From Salinisphaera sp. G21_0 (lineage in GTDB: Bacteria; Pseudomonadota; Gammaproteobacteria; Pseudomonadales; Endozoicomonadaceae): 64,000 bases of DNA. Location: the NCBI RefSeq assembly GCF_017744115.1, contig NZ_JAGHQW010000020.1:1-64000 (forward strand). Direction: 5' to 3'. This document shows, piece by piece, positions 9,184-18,431 of the stretch. Position 1 is the first letter of the stretch, and each line of letters opens with the position of its first letter. Both the position numbers and the translations under genes were made by a program. The notes under the pieces are model-generated. The model saw only the letters and a program-made list of their open reading frames with translations, was not told the origin of the DNA and searched no databases.

Positions 9184-11109
9184 ATGTTTCACGAGATACC
9201 CAAGACACTGCCTGATACTCCTTTGCTGGACCAGGTAAATAATCCGGAACAACTTCGCGCACTTGAAGAATCCCGTCTGCCACAACTGGCCCGGGAGCTG
9301 CGGGAGTTTTTATTGTATTCCGTTGGGCAGACAGGGGGGCATTTTGGTGCTGGGCTTGGTGTAGTGGAGCTGACCATTGCGCTTCACTATATGCTTAATA
9401 CTCCGGAAGACCGTTTGGTCTGGGATGTGGGTCACCAGGCTTATCCGCATAAAATTCTGACGGGGCGCAGGGATAGAATGTCATCCCTGAGGCAAAAGGA
9501 TGGCCTCGCCGCTTTCCCGAAAAGAGACGAAAGTGAGTTCGATACGTTTGGTGTCGGGCATTCCAGTACGTCGATCAGTGCGGCGCTGGGCATGGCCATT
9601 GCCGCCAGGGCTAAGGGTGAAAAGAGACGCGCTGTTGCGGTGATTGGCGATGGCTCCATGACGGCGGGTATGGCCTATGAAGCCATGAATCACGCAGCGG
9701 ATGTAAAGGCCAATATGCTGGTGATTCTTAATGATAACGATATGTCCATTTCCAGAAGTGTTGGCGGGCTCGCCAACTATCTGGCCAAAATACTTGCCAG
9801 CCGGACTTACCACCATATTCGTGAAGGCAGTAAAAAGGTTCTGAATGTTATCCCCCGTGCCTGGGAGCTGGCAAGACGAACCGAAGAACACGTCAAGGGA
9901 ATGGTGGTTCCCGGAACGTTGTTTGAAGAGATGGGTTTCAACTATATCGGTCCTATTGATGGTCATGACCTGCCGATGCTGGTTCATACCCTGAGGAATA
10001 TGAGAGACCTGGAAGGCCCTCAGTTTTTGCATGTGGTGACTCAGAAGGGGAAAGGGTTTAATCCGGCCGAGCAGGATCCGATTGGTTACCATGCCATTAC
10101 CAAGCTGGAGCCACAGGCAACAGAGAATCCGAAGACGGTTGCCCCCAGGCAACCCAAATACGCCAATGTTTTTGGACAGTGGTTGTATGATATGGCCGCT
10201 GCGGATGAACGGTTGATGGGTATTACGCCGGCAATGAAAGAAGGTTCTGACCTGATTCGTTTTGCGGATCACTTTCCGGAGCGTTATTTTGATGCGGCGA
10301 TTGCCGAGCAGCACTGTGTCACACTGGCGGCCGGCATGGCCTGTGAGGGCCTCAAGCCGGTTGTTGCTATCTACTCGACATTCCTGCAGCGTGCTTATGA
10401 TCAGCTGATTCATGATGTCGCTGTGCAGAAGCTGGATGTGCTGTTTGCCATTGACCGTGCCGGCATGGTTGGGGAAGATGGCCCAACCCATGGTGGCTGC
10501 TACGACATTGCCTATCTGCGTTGTATCCCCGATATGCTGGTGATGACGCCGGGCGATGAAAATGAAACCCGACAGCTGCTGTCTACTGGTTTTCTTTATA
10601 ATGGGCCGGCATCCGTTCGTTATCCCCGGGGAACAGGGCCTGGTGCGGAGATTTGTCCTGATCTTGAACCTTTGCCTGTTGGTAAAGGTGAAATTCGTCG
10701 TAAAGGAAGCCGGGTAGCGCTGCTGGTGTTTGGCACCTTGCTGGGGAGTGCCCTGGCAGCTGCTGAGTCGCTGGATGCAACGGTTGCCAATATGCGGTTT
10801 GTGAAACCTCTGGATGAAGTGCTGGTCAAAGAGCTTGCTGCTAACCATGAGTTGTTGGTGACCCTGGAAGAAGGGTGTATTGCCGGTGGTGCAGGCTCAG
10901 GCGTTATGGAATATCTGCAGAAGCAGGAAATGACTGTGCCGGTGCTGAACCTTGGTATTCCTGATACCTACATTGAAGCGGCGAGCCATAAGGAACAGTT
11001 GGCTCAGTGCGGGCTGGATCAGGAGGGTATTATTCGTTCGGTTCGTGACAGGATGGAGCGGATAGAGCGGAAGTCCTTTCATCTTGGCAAAACGGCTACT
11101 CCGGCTTAG
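9184..11109 (+). CDS. dxs: 1-deoxy-D-xylulose-5-phosphate synthase
   Basis: Thiamine-diphosphate enzyme that condenses pyruvate and glyceraldehyde-3-phosphate, the first step of the MEP isoprenoid pathway. The frame is open upstream through ispA, but the ATG at 9184 ([10 protein letters not shown]) gives 641 residues, the normal length. [13 protein letters not shown] carries the conserved His, [13 protein letters not shown] is the ThDP/Mg motif with a following LNDNDMSIS, and [15 protein letters not shown] is in the pyrimidine domain. The C-terminal transketolase domain is complete ([13 protein letters not shown]). Last gene of the xseB-ispA-dxs unit, ending at a bidirectional terminator against ribA. 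Confidence 0.97.
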   Translation: MFHEIPKTLPDTPLLDQVNNPEQLRALEESRLPQLARELREFLLYSVGQTGGHFGAGLGVVELTIALHYMLNTPEDRLVWDVGHQAYPHKILTGRRDRMSSLRQKDGLAAFPKRDESEFDTFGVGHSSTSISAALGMAIAARAKGEKRRAVAVIGDGSMTAGMAYEAMNHAADVKANMLVILNDNDMSISRSVGGLANYLAKILASRTYHHIREGSKKVLNVIPRAWELARRTEEHVKGMVVPGTLFEEMGFNYIGPIDGHDLPMLVHTLRNMRDLEGPQFLHVVTQKGKGFNPAEQDPIGYHAITKLEPQATENPKTVAPRQPKYANVFGQWLYDMAAADERLMGITPAMKEGSDLIRFADHFPERYFDAAIAEQHCVTLAAGMACEGLKPVVAIYSTFLQRAYDQLIHDVAVQKLDVLFAIDRAGMVGEDGPTHGGCYDIAYLRCIPDMLVMTPGDENETRQLLSTGFLYNGPASVRYPRGTGPGAEICPDLEPLPVGKGEIRRKGSRVALLVFGTLLGSALAAAESLDATVANMRFVKPLDEVLVKELAANHELLVTLEEGCIAGGAGSGVMEYLQKQEMTVPVLNLGIPDTYIEAASHKEQLAQCGLDQEGIIRSVRDRMERIERKSFHLGKTATPA

Positions 11110-11157
11110 GGAGTTTGCCCTGAGCACCGGTCCTTCACACGACAACGTCGAGATGAT

Positions 11158-11186
11158 AAAAAAGGGAGCCAGCTGGCTCCCTTTTT
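11158..11186. terminator. Bidirectional Rho-independent terminator between dxs and ribA
   Basis: A fully self-complementary GC stem GGGAGCCAGCTGGCTCCC (11164-11181) is flanked by A6 on the left and T5 on the right, so it works as a terminator on both strands for the convergent genes dxs and ribA. Confidence 0.9.
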
Positions 11187-11203
11187 GATGTTATTGGATT
11201 TGT

Positions 11204-11797
11204 TCAGGCCATGTTGTACATGTGCCCCAGCTTCCACACTTTGGTGGCCAGATAACGCTCGTTGTGAGGGTTTTGACCGGTCTGGTGCGGGATCCTTTCG
11301 GCAACCTGAATGCCAAGGTTGGTAAGGGATTCAACTTTGCGTGGATTGTTGGTCATCAGTTTCAGGCTGGAAACGCCAAGATGATCAAGCATGGTTTTGC
11401 ACATGTCATACTTGCGCATATCCGGTTCAAAACCCAGTTCTTCATTTGCCTGAACCGTATCCATGCCACTGTCCTGAAGGTGATAGGCGCGAACCTTGTT
11501 CAGCAGACCAATGCCACGGCCTTCCTGGCGGAGATAAAGCAATACTCCCCGGCCTTCTTCAGCAATGCGCTCCAGGGCCGCCTGAAGTTGTGGGCCGCAG
11601 TCGCAGCGCATGCTGAACAGAGCATCACCAGTCAGACATTCTGAGTGAACCCTGGTAAGTACCGGTCCCCCCTGACTGACATCCCCCATGGTTAATGCCA
11701 AATGCTCCTTGCCCGTACCAATGTCTTCGAACCCATACATGATGAATTCGCCATAGGGCGTGGGTAAGCGAGACTCTGCAACAAAACTAACAGACAC
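11204..11797 (-). CDS. ribA: GTP cyclohydrolase II
   Basis: Zinc enzyme that opens GTP to 2,5-diamino-6-ribosylamino-4(3H)-pyrimidinone 5'-phosphate, the first step of riboflavin synthesis. Of 197 residues, the usual stand-alone length. The zinc site is the C-x10-C-x-C in [20 protein letters not shown]; the catalytic loop is [13 protein letters not shown], and [10 protein letters not shown] is the conserved C-terminal substrate loop. It is separate from the rib cluster further on and is probably the only active GTP cyclohydrolase II here, since the C-terminal half of ribBA lacks the zinc ligands. Confidence 0.96.
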   Translation of the reverse strand: MSVSFVAESRLPTPYGEFIMYGFEDIGTGKEHLALTMGDVSQGGPVLTRVHSECLTGDALFSMRCDCGPQLQAALERIAEEGRGVLLYLRQEGRGIGLLNKVRAYHLQDSGMDTVQANEELGFEPDMRKYDMCKTMLDHLGVSSLKLMTNNPRKVESLTNLGIQVAERIPHQTGQNPHNERYLATKVWKLGHMYNMA

Positions 11798-11911
11798 TCA
11801 CTGCTCCTTATGTAGTTCGTGACCGGATTGTATCAGTCTGTGAGGCGTCAGGCGAGTATGGTAATAAGGCAGAAAAATAGAGAGAACTACCGGCTGACCC
11901 GGAACAATGGG

Positions 11912-12544
11912 TTAGTAATTTGCCTCAATCTGCATGACTCCGCGATGCTCTGACAGTTTGACGTGTTTCAGAAAGCTCATGCCTAATAATACGATGTCAG
12001 GGTGGGAGCCTTCGATAACGGTTGCTTCTACGTGATTTACCCGAATGTTGCCCAGAAGCACGCTCGATAAATTTACCTGATAACCATCAACAAGATCGCT
12101 GGCGGTTGCTACTTTAATTGGGGTTCCTGCCTGATAATCGATGCCCAGACGTTTGGCGTCCAGTGAGTTGATGGCCAGAACATTAGCACCAGTGTCCACC
12201 AGAACATCAATGGCACGGTCATTAATCCGTCCACGGGTGATGTATTGTCCCCGGTTATTTCGGGATATTTTGATCATTGCTTTCTCAGGCTGTTGAATGC
12301 CACCGTTCATATCCCGGCTGATCCGGTAGGTCATTGCCTTGCCATTGACTTCCAGGGTGGCGCTGGTACTGGTCGCTTTCAGCAGTTTTATGCCTGCCAC
12401 CGATTTTCCATCTGTAGCCAGTAAATGCCGCTGACCGTCGATGATAACCAGTGCTTTATTGGAAAACAGACCAACAACGTTGATATTGCTGGCATGGCTG
12501 TGGGTGCTTATGGCCAGGGCCAGAAGAAAGGTTGACAGTCTCAT
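11912..12544 (-). CDS. Exported retropepsin-like aspartic protease (clan AA)
   Basis: Protein of 210 residues with a signal peptide (MRLSTFLLALAIS, cleavage probably after HSHA). The C-terminal half begins RGRINDRAIDVLVDTGANV, where DTGA is the single aspartic-protease active-site motif, and ends with VLLGMSFLKHVKL, matching the small TIGR02281-type bacterial family. One catalytic Asp per chain implies a homodimer, probably periplasmic. The N-terminal half resembles the prodomain-like region usual in this family. Its substrate is unknown. Same strand as pgpA and thiL but separated by 75 bases. Confidence 0.85.
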   Translation of the reverse strand: MRLSTFLLALAISTHSHASNINVVGLFSNKALVIIDGQRHLLATDGKSVAGIKLLKATSTSATLEVNGKAMTYRISRDMNGGIQQPEKAMIKISRNNRGQYITRGRINDRAIDVLVDTGANVLAINSLDAKRLGIDYQAGTPIKVATASDLVDGYQVNLSSVLLGNIRVNHVEATVIEGSHPDIVLLGMSFLKHVKLSEHRGVMQIEANY

Positions 12545-12619
12545 TATGTATTCTTATTTCTTATTTCTTATACTTACTGTTTTTGATGATATCAGAGGCT
12601 TAAGCCAGATTAACAATCC

Positions 12620-13132
12620 CTATGTGAGAACTTTCTTCAGATAGACATAATGAATGGCCTGCAGGCACAAAAATGCAAAGACGCCTGCCACCAGGTCATC
12701 AACCATAATGCCAATACCGCCGTGAACTTTTTTATCCAGCCAGCTGATCGGCCATGGCTTCCAGATATCAAACAGCCTGAACAGGACAAAGCCCAGAAGA
12801 ATCCAGGGCCATCCTGCCGGGGCAGCAATCATGGTTATCCAGAAGCCGCAGAATTCATCCCAGACGATCGCTGGATGGTCATGCACCCCCAGATCTTTTG
12901 CGGTCCGCCCGCAGAGCCAGAAACCCAACACTGAAGCGACAACTATAACCCCGAGGTATGTCCAGAGACTTAATCCCTGCAGAAGCAGGTAAAAAAACAC
13001 AGCGGCAACGGTGCCGAAGGTCCCGGGCGCTTTAGGAGTCAGCCCACTGCCGCAGCCAAAGGCGAGAAAGTGAACAGGATTTTTCCAGCAGGTTTCTCTT
13101 GGTGCTATGCCTTGTCTGGTAGAGAGCGTCAT
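12620..13132 (-). CDS. pgpA: Phosphatidylglycerophosphatase A
   Basis: Inner-membrane phosphatase that dephosphorylates phosphatidylglycerophosphate to phosphatidylglycerol. Of 170 residues. The N-terminal FGCGSGLTPKAPGTFGT is the family signature, followed by hydrophobic segments and the acidic catalytic motif IVWDEFCGFWITM; HGGIGIMVDDLVAGV near the end holds further conserved Asp residues. It lies 22 bases after thiL in the standard nusB-thiL-pgpA order. Confidence 0.95.
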   Translation of the reverse strand: MTLSTRQGIAPRETCWKNPVHFLAFGCGSGLTPKAPGTFGTVAAVFFYLLLQGLSLWTYLGVIVVASVLGFWLCGRTAKDLGVHDHPAIVWDEFCGFWITMIAAPAGWPWILLGFVLFRLFDIWKPWPISWLDKKVHGGIGIMVDDLVAGVFAFLCLQAIHYVYLKKVLT

Positions 13133-13154
13133 GGGCTTTATATTCTTTCAGAAA

Positions 13155-14144
13155 TCAAAAATGAGTGTAGGCTTTTTTGCTGAGCAGGTTGCCCTGTGGG
13201 TCTCTGATTATTCCAGACTCATCATTAATCTGGCCAATACAGGTAATGCGACAGCCATCTGAGAGTTTCGCTGGCAGCGTCTGAGCCAGGTGGCGGGGAA
13301 TCGTGAAGCAGAGTTCGTAATCGTCACCACCGGTCAGGGCCAGTGTGAGTGCGGTATCCTGGTCATGGCACCGGCCAAGGGCCGCAGACCTGGGGACCAG
13401 TTCAGGCTCGATTTCTGCGCCTACGTTGCTGGCTTTGAGGATATGGCCAAGATCACCCAGCAGCCCATCGGAAATATCCAGGGCCGAGGTAGCGCCTGCC
13501 TGGCGCAGCCATTGTCCGGCGAATAGACGGGGTGAGGGGTACCAATAGCGATGTAACAGGTATTTCAGGCTTTCATCACCACAGGTTTCCGGTGTCTCGC
13601 CGCTCAGTACAGAAGGCAGCGCCCCGGCGGCATCACCCAGGGTGCCGGTAATACAGATAAGATCACCGGGCCGGGCACCGCTGCGTAACAGGGCCTGTCC
13701 TTTGGGGATCAGCCCCTGGACCTGTAGCGTGAGGGTCAGCGGTCCTTTCGTGGTATCTCCGCCAATCAGCGGGATTTTAAATCGCTGGGCAAGCTGGGCA
13801 AGACCTTCAGAGAACTCTTTCAGCCAGAGTTCGGAAACCCTGGGCAGGGTCAGGCCGAGGGTAAAACTGTGCGGTTCTGCCCCCATGGCCGCAAGATCAC
13901 TGAGGTTGACGGCCAGGGCACGGTAACCAAGGGCGAAAGGATCACATTCACCGGGGAAGTGAACCCCTTCCACCAGGGTGTCCAGTGACTGGGCAAGCTG
14001 CATATCCGGGGGTATGTCAAAGAGCGCACAGTCATCTCCAATGCCAAGAATGCTGCTGGTATATTGCCCTTGAATCTGTGCAATCTCAGGGCGAGCAAAA
14101 TAGCGTTTGATCAGCTCGAATTCACCCATTACACCAGTGGCCAT
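13155..14144 (-). CDS. thiL: Thiamine-monophosphate kinase
   Basis: ATP-dependent kinase converting thiamine monophosphate to thiamine diphosphate, the cofactor used for example by Dxs. Of 329 residues. GIGDDCALFDIP and SLDTLVEGVHF hold metal- and substrate-binding acids, VNLSDLAAMGAEP is the ATP-binding signature, and LDISDGLLGDLGH with GGDDYELCF complete the PurM-like fold. The ATG at 14129 (MGEFELIKRYF) is an alternative that matches the family N terminus better. Between nusB and pgpA. Confidence 0.95.
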   Translation of the reverse strand: MATGVMGEFELIKRYFARPEIAQIQGQYTSSILGIGDDCALFDIPPDMQLAQSLDTLVEGVHFPGECDPFALGYRALAVNLSDLAAMGAEPHSFTLGLTLPRVSELWLKEFSEGLAQLAQRFKIPLIGGDTTKGPLTLTLQVQGLIPKGQALLRSGARPGDLICITGTLGDAAGALPSVLSGETPETCGDESLKYLLHRYWYPSPRLFAGQWLRQAGATSALDISDGLLGDLGHILKASNVGAEIEPELVPRSAALGRCHDQDTALTLALTGGDDYELCFTIPRHLAQTLPAKLSDGCRITCIGQINDESGIIRDPQGNLLSKKAYTHF

Positions 14145-14220
14145 AAATCCCCGTTAAATGGTCAAGTCGTCTTCTGTGCCTGACATCCGTCATGGCGTAA
14201 GCAGCTTATAATTAATCAGC

Positions 14221-14721
14221 CTATTTTTTCCGGTAGGCTTGCACTTCCTCAGAACGCAGGCGTGGTGCCAGCTTGTCGAGGATGCCATTAATATAGCGAT
14301 GGGAGTCCTGGGCACCAAAGCGCTTGACCAGTTCAATGGCTTCATTGATCACTACCCGGTAAGGAACATCCTTCCGGTTGATCAGTTCAAAGCAGCCAAT
14401 GCGCAGGGCGGACAGCTCCACCGGGTCAAGCTGGCTCAATGGACGGTCCAGTACGGCGGTCATCGCTTCATCAAGTTGGTTGGCCTGATTGGGAACACCA
14501 TGAATGATGGCACTGAAATAGCCGGCATCCACTTTGCTGAAATCATTGTCAGTGCGGAATTGCGCTTCAATCTGGTTCAGTGGTGATTTGGCAATTTGCC
14601 ACTGATACAGTGCCTGAAGGGCCAGCTGTCGTGCTCTTCTGCGAGCCGACGGGTTAAGCCGGTCTGCGCTCTTCTTTTGAACGGGGTTGCCTTGTGGGTT
14701 ATTCATTGGCGAGGTGCTCAC
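14221..14721 (-). CDS. nusB: Transcription antitermination factor NusB
   Basis: RNA-binding partner of NusE (S10) that recognises boxA and supports processive antitermination in rRNA operons. Of 166 residues: an N-terminal basic tail, then [31 protein letters not shown], and the C-terminal [17 protein letters not shown] and [10 protein letters not shown]-like block ([11 protein letters not shown]). It starts the nusB-thiL-pgpA run; ribH, which normally precedes nusB, is missing. Confidence 0.95.
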   Translation of the reverse strand: MSTSPMNNPQGNPVQKKSADRLNPSARRRARQLALQALYQWQIAKSPLNQIEAQFRTDNDFSKVDAGYFSAIIHGVPNQANQLDEAMTAVLDRPLSQLDPVELSALRIGCFELINRKDVPYRVVINEAIELVKRFGAQDSHRYINGILDKLAPRLRSEEVQAYRKK

Positions 14722-14972
14722 CTCAAGCCTCCAGATTCTATAAAAGGGATATCATTTGAAAGGCGTGGGCCTTTCCACCCTTGCTGCCAGATTTTGTCGG
14801 CCACCGGGTTTGTTACCGTCAGAGCATCAAGGGGAAGCACTTCATCTTCCAGATTAACCTGAGACGGCTTTTAAACACATTCGTTAGCAACGCAATCAAA
14901 ATGCGGTGTTCCACCAGAAGGTGAACCAACCAAATAGTAATAGCAAAGGCAACTTTTGTTTTAAATACAGAT

Positions 14973-15011
14973 GAACGATATCCGATCAGTTTACATGATC
15001 GGGTAACGTTC
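14973..15011. other. Interrupted inverted repeat where ribH would be expected
   Basis: GAACG-atat-CCGATCA (14973-14988) pairs with TGATCGG-gtaa-CGTTC (14996-15011) around a 7-base loop. The whole 337-base gap between ribBA and nusB (14722-15058) shows no lumazine-synthase-like frame on either strand and no other gene. The hairpin may end ribBA transcription, though no T tract follows in that direction. Confidence 0.55.
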
Positions 15012-15058
15012 ATTGTGATTTTTTTTACGCTATTGAGGGGCTATTTCCACCGGATGAG

Positions 15059-16177
15059 TTACTCACCAAATGGCAGATACTCCACAACTTCCAGGTCAAA
15101 CCCGGAAAGAGCCGCAAAGCGGATGGGCGAGCTTAACAGGCGCATCTTGCCAACGCCCAGGTCCCGCAAAATCTGTGAGCCGGTGCCAATGGCCTGGTAC
15201 GCTCTGGACATTCCATCGGATGACGAACGCTCATTGGCATCAATAAAGCGCTCCAGGGCCATTCCCAGGTCCTGGTGGCTGCCGGAATCCAGCAGTACAA
15301 CAACCCCGCTGCCTTCTTCGGCGACCCTGGCCATGGCTTTATGCAGAGACCAGCTGGTGCGGGTAGTATCATTGTGGGCTGCCAGAAGGTCGCGGAACGG
15401 TTCCATGGCATGAACACGAACCACGGTTGGTGAATCCGGCGTAATATAACCTTTGCTGAGCGCCAGGTGTTTGCAGTCGCTGATGCTGTCCTGGTAAACC
15501 GAAAGATCAAACTGGCCAAAGTCGGTATTAATGACCCGTTGCTCAACCTTTTCTACGGTTTTTTCATGGATAATCCGGTAGTGGATCAGGTCGGCAATAG
15601 TACCGATTTTCAGGTCATGCTTTTCTGCAAACGCTTCCAGGTCAGGGCGACGGGCCATTGAGCCATCTTCATTCATGATCTCAATAATGGCGGCTGCCGG
15701 TGTCAGCCCTGCCAGACGGGCAAGGTCACAACCGGCTTCTGTGTGGCCAGCGCGGCTCAATACCCCGCCGGGTCTGGCACGAAGTGGAAAAATATGACCT
15801 GGCTGGACAATGTCGGCCGGGCGTGAAAGTGGGTCAACTGCCGTTAAAATGGTTCTGGCCCGGTCCTGAGCGGAAATACCCGTGGTCACCCCTTCTGCCG
15901 CTTCAATGGATACGGTGAATGGTGTGCCATAGCCAGACTGGTTGTCCGAAGCCCCCACCATTGGCGGAAGGCCAAGGAAATCACAACGATCGCCGGTCAG
16001 TGTCAGGCACAGCAGCCCCCTGGCCTCACGGGTCATAAAGTTAACAATTTCCGGGGTGATTTTCTCCGCAGCGATGATCAGGTCACCTTCGTTCTCACGG
16101 TCTTCATCATCCATCAGTATGACCGGCTTACCGACGCGAATGTCCTCTAGAAGTTCTTCGATGGAGTTCAGCTGCAT
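15059..16177 (-). CDS. ribBA: 3,4-dihydroxy-2-butanone 4-phosphate synthase with degenerate GTP cyclohydrolase II-like domain
   Basis: N-terminal half (about 1-205) is RibB, making the four-carbon unit of riboflavin from ribulose 5-phosphate: DDEDRENEGDL is the metal-binding acidic loop, FMTREARGLLCL and the RAGHTEAGCDLARLAG block are catalytic. The C-terminal half aligns with GTP cyclohydrolase II, but at the zinc-site position (RVHAMEPFRDLLAAHND) there are no cysteines and the EGRG loop is changed to AEEGSGVVVLL. This is the RibBX type, with an inactive second domain, consistent with the separate ribA at 11.2-11.8 kb. Length 372 residues. Confidence 0.93.
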   Translation of the reverse strand: MQLNSIEELLEDIRVGKPVILMDDEDRENEGDLIIAAEKITPEIVNFMTREARGLLCLTLTGDRCDFLGLPPMVGASDNQSGYGTPFTVSIEAAEGVTTGISAQDRARTILTAVDPLSRPADIVQPGHIFPLRARPGGVLSRAGHTEAGCDLARLAGLTPAAAIIEIMNEDGSMARRPDLEAFAEKHDLKIGTIADLIHYRIIHEKTVEKVEQRVINTDFGQFDLSVYQDSISDCKHLALSKGYITPDSPTVVRVHAMEPFRDLLAAHNDTTRTSWSLHKAMARVAEEGSGVVVLLDSGSHQDLGMALERFIDANERSSSDGMSRAYQAIGTGSQILRDLGVGKMRLLSSPIRFAALSGFDLEVVEYLPFGE

Positions 16178-16397
16178 AATGTCCCTCTGATACCCGGTGG
16201 TTTCCGGTACGATTTCTTATCAGCTATAAGCGAAAAAATGTGTGGCGGCTATTTTACTCTTTTCGTCAGGGGTTAAAAGCGGTTTATGGGGAATCTGTGC
16301 TTTGTTGTGATTTGCCTGTAATGTTTTAGGTTAAGCATACTGTTGCTGTTTATCTGGCTGGTCACTATTCAATGGAATGATAAAGGGACTAATTATA

Positions 16398-16781
16398 ATG
16401 TTTGGAAATGCATCGGATGTATTAAAGTCTTCTGCTGACGTTCTTGAAAATTGGAACAGTGCAGGTAACCTCAGCCGCTGGCGATCCCTGGATATGCAAA
16501 AGGTGAATACGTCAGATGGACGGCTGGTTTATAAGCTGGAGGTCAAGGAAGGTTTTTTTTCTTATCTGGTCAATCATGTCAAATGTTTCCTCCTCGCATC
16601 CCATTACAGGAAAACCATGGAGGAAGCGCTCCAGGCACCCACCATAGAGAAAAGCATAAAGGAGCGTTATGTTGCAGGGGTTAACAAGGGGGGGGCCCTT
16701 TGTGAGTCACATACCATATCAGGAATCATTGCCAGCAATCGAGGGTGGCCAGAATGCAAATCGTCAGACAACCGTAACTGA
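16398..16781 (+). CDS. N-terminal part of the OTU locus, out of frame with the rest
   Basis: Opens with MFGNASDVLKSSADVLENW and runs through a region rich in charged residues (EVKEGFFSYLVNHVKC, SIKERYVAGVNKGG). I prefer the ATG at 16398, which has AAAGGGA nine bases upstream; an in-frame ATG at 16377 also exists. At the G8 tract (16688-16695) the sense reading passes to the frame of the next entry: loss of one G would join VNKGG to PFVSHIPYQES. Past the tract this frame reads on only to 16781 with non-coding-like residues. Probably the true N terminus of the deubiquitinase-like protein. Confidence 0.6.
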   Translation: MFGNASDVLKSSADVLENWNSAGNLSRWRSLDMQKVNTSDGRLVYKLEVKEGFFSYLVNHVKCFLLASHYRKTMEEALQAPTIEKSIKERYVAGVNKGGALCESHTISGIIASNRGWPECKSSDNRN

Positions 16782-17472
16782 TGAGAATGATCCCGCTTTG
16801 GCCCGGGCGTTAGCGCTCAGCAGAAAGTCGCAGCAACGGGATGAGCAAATGCGTAGTGCCAGAGAGCGGGCAGATGTGGCAAAGGCCATTCAGCGTAGCC
16901 TGGACTCAGACACTTCAAAGATTACTGAAAGTGATCCCGCTATGACGCAGGGGCTCGCTTCAAGTAAAGAGTCGGACGCCGTTCGACGAGCAAAAGCTAT
17001 CCGGAACGAGCGAAAGGCGGCAGCCATATTAGAGAAATACCACCGGAAGTTTGTTAAGACGGTTCGCGATGGTGATTGTTTTTATGATGGTATGTCCAAA
17101 ATCAGACGTGATGCCAGCATCACGGGATTAAGAAAAAAATCCTACGATGAGGGAAAAAGGTGCCTGGATGGCAATGGTAAGCTTCAATTTCACCCGGTAC
17201 TCACTTCTTTATTTCAAAAACAAATTGAAATGTTAAAGGAGCCTCGTAATTATGCCGAACAGATTGATCTTCGTCTGATGGCGTGTACTCAAAATTGCAG
17301 GATCATTGTTTGCGATCTTGATGAAACGGTAATCAACGTTCTTGGCCCTGAAGGTGAGCTTGAAGAGTACCCAAAAAAAACATTGTCTGAAGTCATGGGG
17401 CAACATCCTGAGGCAGAATTATTTGTGTTCGATGGCAAAGATAAGCACTACATGACAGCCAGGAAAAAGTAG
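16669..17472 (+). CDS. OTU-like cysteine protease with three ubiquitin-interacting motifs
   Basis: Numbered from the ATG at 16669 (267 residues). Residues 37-54 (DENDPALARALALSRKS), 67-82 (ERADVAKAIQRSLDSD) and 86-102 (TESDPAMTQGLASSKES) match the UIM pattern: acidic patch, hydrophobic, two residues, Ala (Gly in the third), three residues, Ser. From residue 127 follows an OTU-type protease domain: TVRDGDCFYDGM has the Asp and nucleophile Cys137 with the DGDCxY arrangement, NYAEQIDLRLMA is the middle motif, and KHYMTARKK supplies His260. The likely reaction is cleavage of host ubiquitin conjugates; this is inferred from motifs. An SD-like AAGGAG lies four bases before this ATG, so an N-terminally short form could be made even without frame correction. 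Convergent with a kinase gene. Confidence 0.78.
   Translation: MLQGLTRGGPFVSHIPYQESLPAIEGGQNANRQTTVTDENDPALARALALSRKSQQRDEQMRSARERADVAKAIQRSLDSDTSKITESDPAMTQGLASSKESDAVRRAKAIRNERKAAAILEKYHRKFVKTVRDGDCFYDGMSKIRRDASITGLRKKSYDEGKRCLDGNGKLQFHPVLTSLFQKQIEMLKEPRNYAEQIDLRLMACTQNCRIIVCDLDETVINVLGPEGELEEYPKKTLSEVMGQHPEAELFVFDGKDKHYMTARKK
16688..16695 (+). repeat. G8 homopolymer at the frame break of the OTU locus
   Basis: Eight consecutive G. The upstream and downstream halves of the locus are in different frames exactly across this run; a G7 or G10 tract would fuse them. This is the classic form of a slipped-strand contingency site, but also of a sequencing or assembly error. Confidence 0.85.
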
Positions 17473-17558
17473 TACTTAACGCGTCAGAATAGAAAAAACC
17501 GAAAGTACAGCAACAATTGTCTACTAACGAGATCCTCACTCGTTGGAGCGTGCTATTC

Positions 17559-18431
17559 TCAGGCCCGCAACGGACCGGAAAATTTATCAGGCTTGGGCAG
17601 TATTTCTAATTGGGTGGTTAAGCTTTCCAGGATATTTTCTATCTGGCCTGAATCAAGACGTGCGTTTAAAAGGTCTGAGATGATTTTCTCCTGCTCATTA
17701 CTAAGTTCTTGTTTCAATCTTTTCAAACTTTTATTAGGGCCTTCTCTACAAATTCTTATTTCATAGTGATAGCAATCAGAGCAATGTTTGTGTCCGGGCG
17801 GGACTCCCACACAGTCGTGACCCATCATGTCGAGCAGGGATAGCAAAAGCTCACCTATTTTTTGCTGTTGTCTGCGATTCCAAATGAGGGTGTCATCAGA
17901 ATTATTCGGTCGGCCGAAATCAGAAATTTTCAGCCTGTTCTCTCGGGCAACATAGAGGACATTTTTCTTGCCAATATCTGCACTGATAATCCTGCCTTTT
18001 TGCAGTATGTGAAGATACCCTCTTAATAATTCGGCTATAAAAAAGTTCAGCTGTTTGCTATTCAACTTTGTTTTGTCTTGCCCCCATAAAACAATGAGTT
18101 GATATACGTTGCAGTCTGCCAGCTCCATAGCAATGGTAGAACTATCCAGAGAGTAGTCCAACATAGTTACAATATTTACATGTGGGTTTAATGCTTTGAA
18201 AGCATTGATTTCAAGTTCACCGTAATGGCTGGTTTTTTTCAGTGCGACATATTTGTTTTCTGTATTTCCTGTTATTTTTTCAGCAAGAAACACTTTCGAG
18301 AAACAACCTTCACCAATCTGGTGTTTTTTTATATATCTTCCAGACATGAGCACTACAGTTTCATTGCTTTCGTCAAAATGTGCTTGTGGTGGATGTTGAT
18401 AAGTTGATTCAGATGGATTAACAGATTGCAT
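17559..18431 (-). CDS. Eukaryotic-type protein kinase
   Basis: Protein of 290 residues. The glycine-rich loop is IGEGCFSKVFLAEK (G40, G42), the ATP-anchoring Lys is K65 in YVALKK, a candidate helix-C Glu is E72/E74, the catalytic loop is ISADIGKKNVL with D152 and N157, and the metal-binding motif is ISDFGRP (D171). The HRD motif reads SAD and the usual Lys two residues after the catalytic Asp is Gly, so activity may be altered, though all core residues remain. No transmembrane or PASTA segment is present, unlike bacterial PknB-type kinases. A short Cys/His-rich stretch (HKHCSDCYHYEIRIC) follows near residue 220. Lies where ribE would be expected; likely a secreted host-acting kinase by context. 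Confidence 0.85.
   Translation of the reverse strand: MQSVNPSESTYQHPPQAHFDESNETVVLMSGRYIKKHQIGEGCFSKVFLAEKITGNTENKYVALKKTSHYGELEINAFKALNPHVNIVTMLDYSLDSSTIAMELADCNVYQLIVLWGQDKTKLNSKQLNFFIAELLRGYLHILQKGRIISADIGKKNVLYVARENRLKISDFGRPNNSDDTLIWNRRQQQKIGELLLSLLDMMGHDCVGVPPGHKHCSDCYHYEIRICREGPNKSLKRLKQELSNEQEKIISDLLNARLDSGQIENILESLTTQLEILPKPDKFSGPLRA

Noticed and set aside
9481-10848. 455-codon minus-strand frame inside dxs
   Set aside because: Fully antisense to a well-conserved dxs; no motif or ribosome binding site of its own.
16178-16397. FMN riboswitch upstream of ribBA
   Set aside because: I looked for the conserved RFN-element blocks (AGGGCGGGG, GGCGGT) in this stretch and did not find them.
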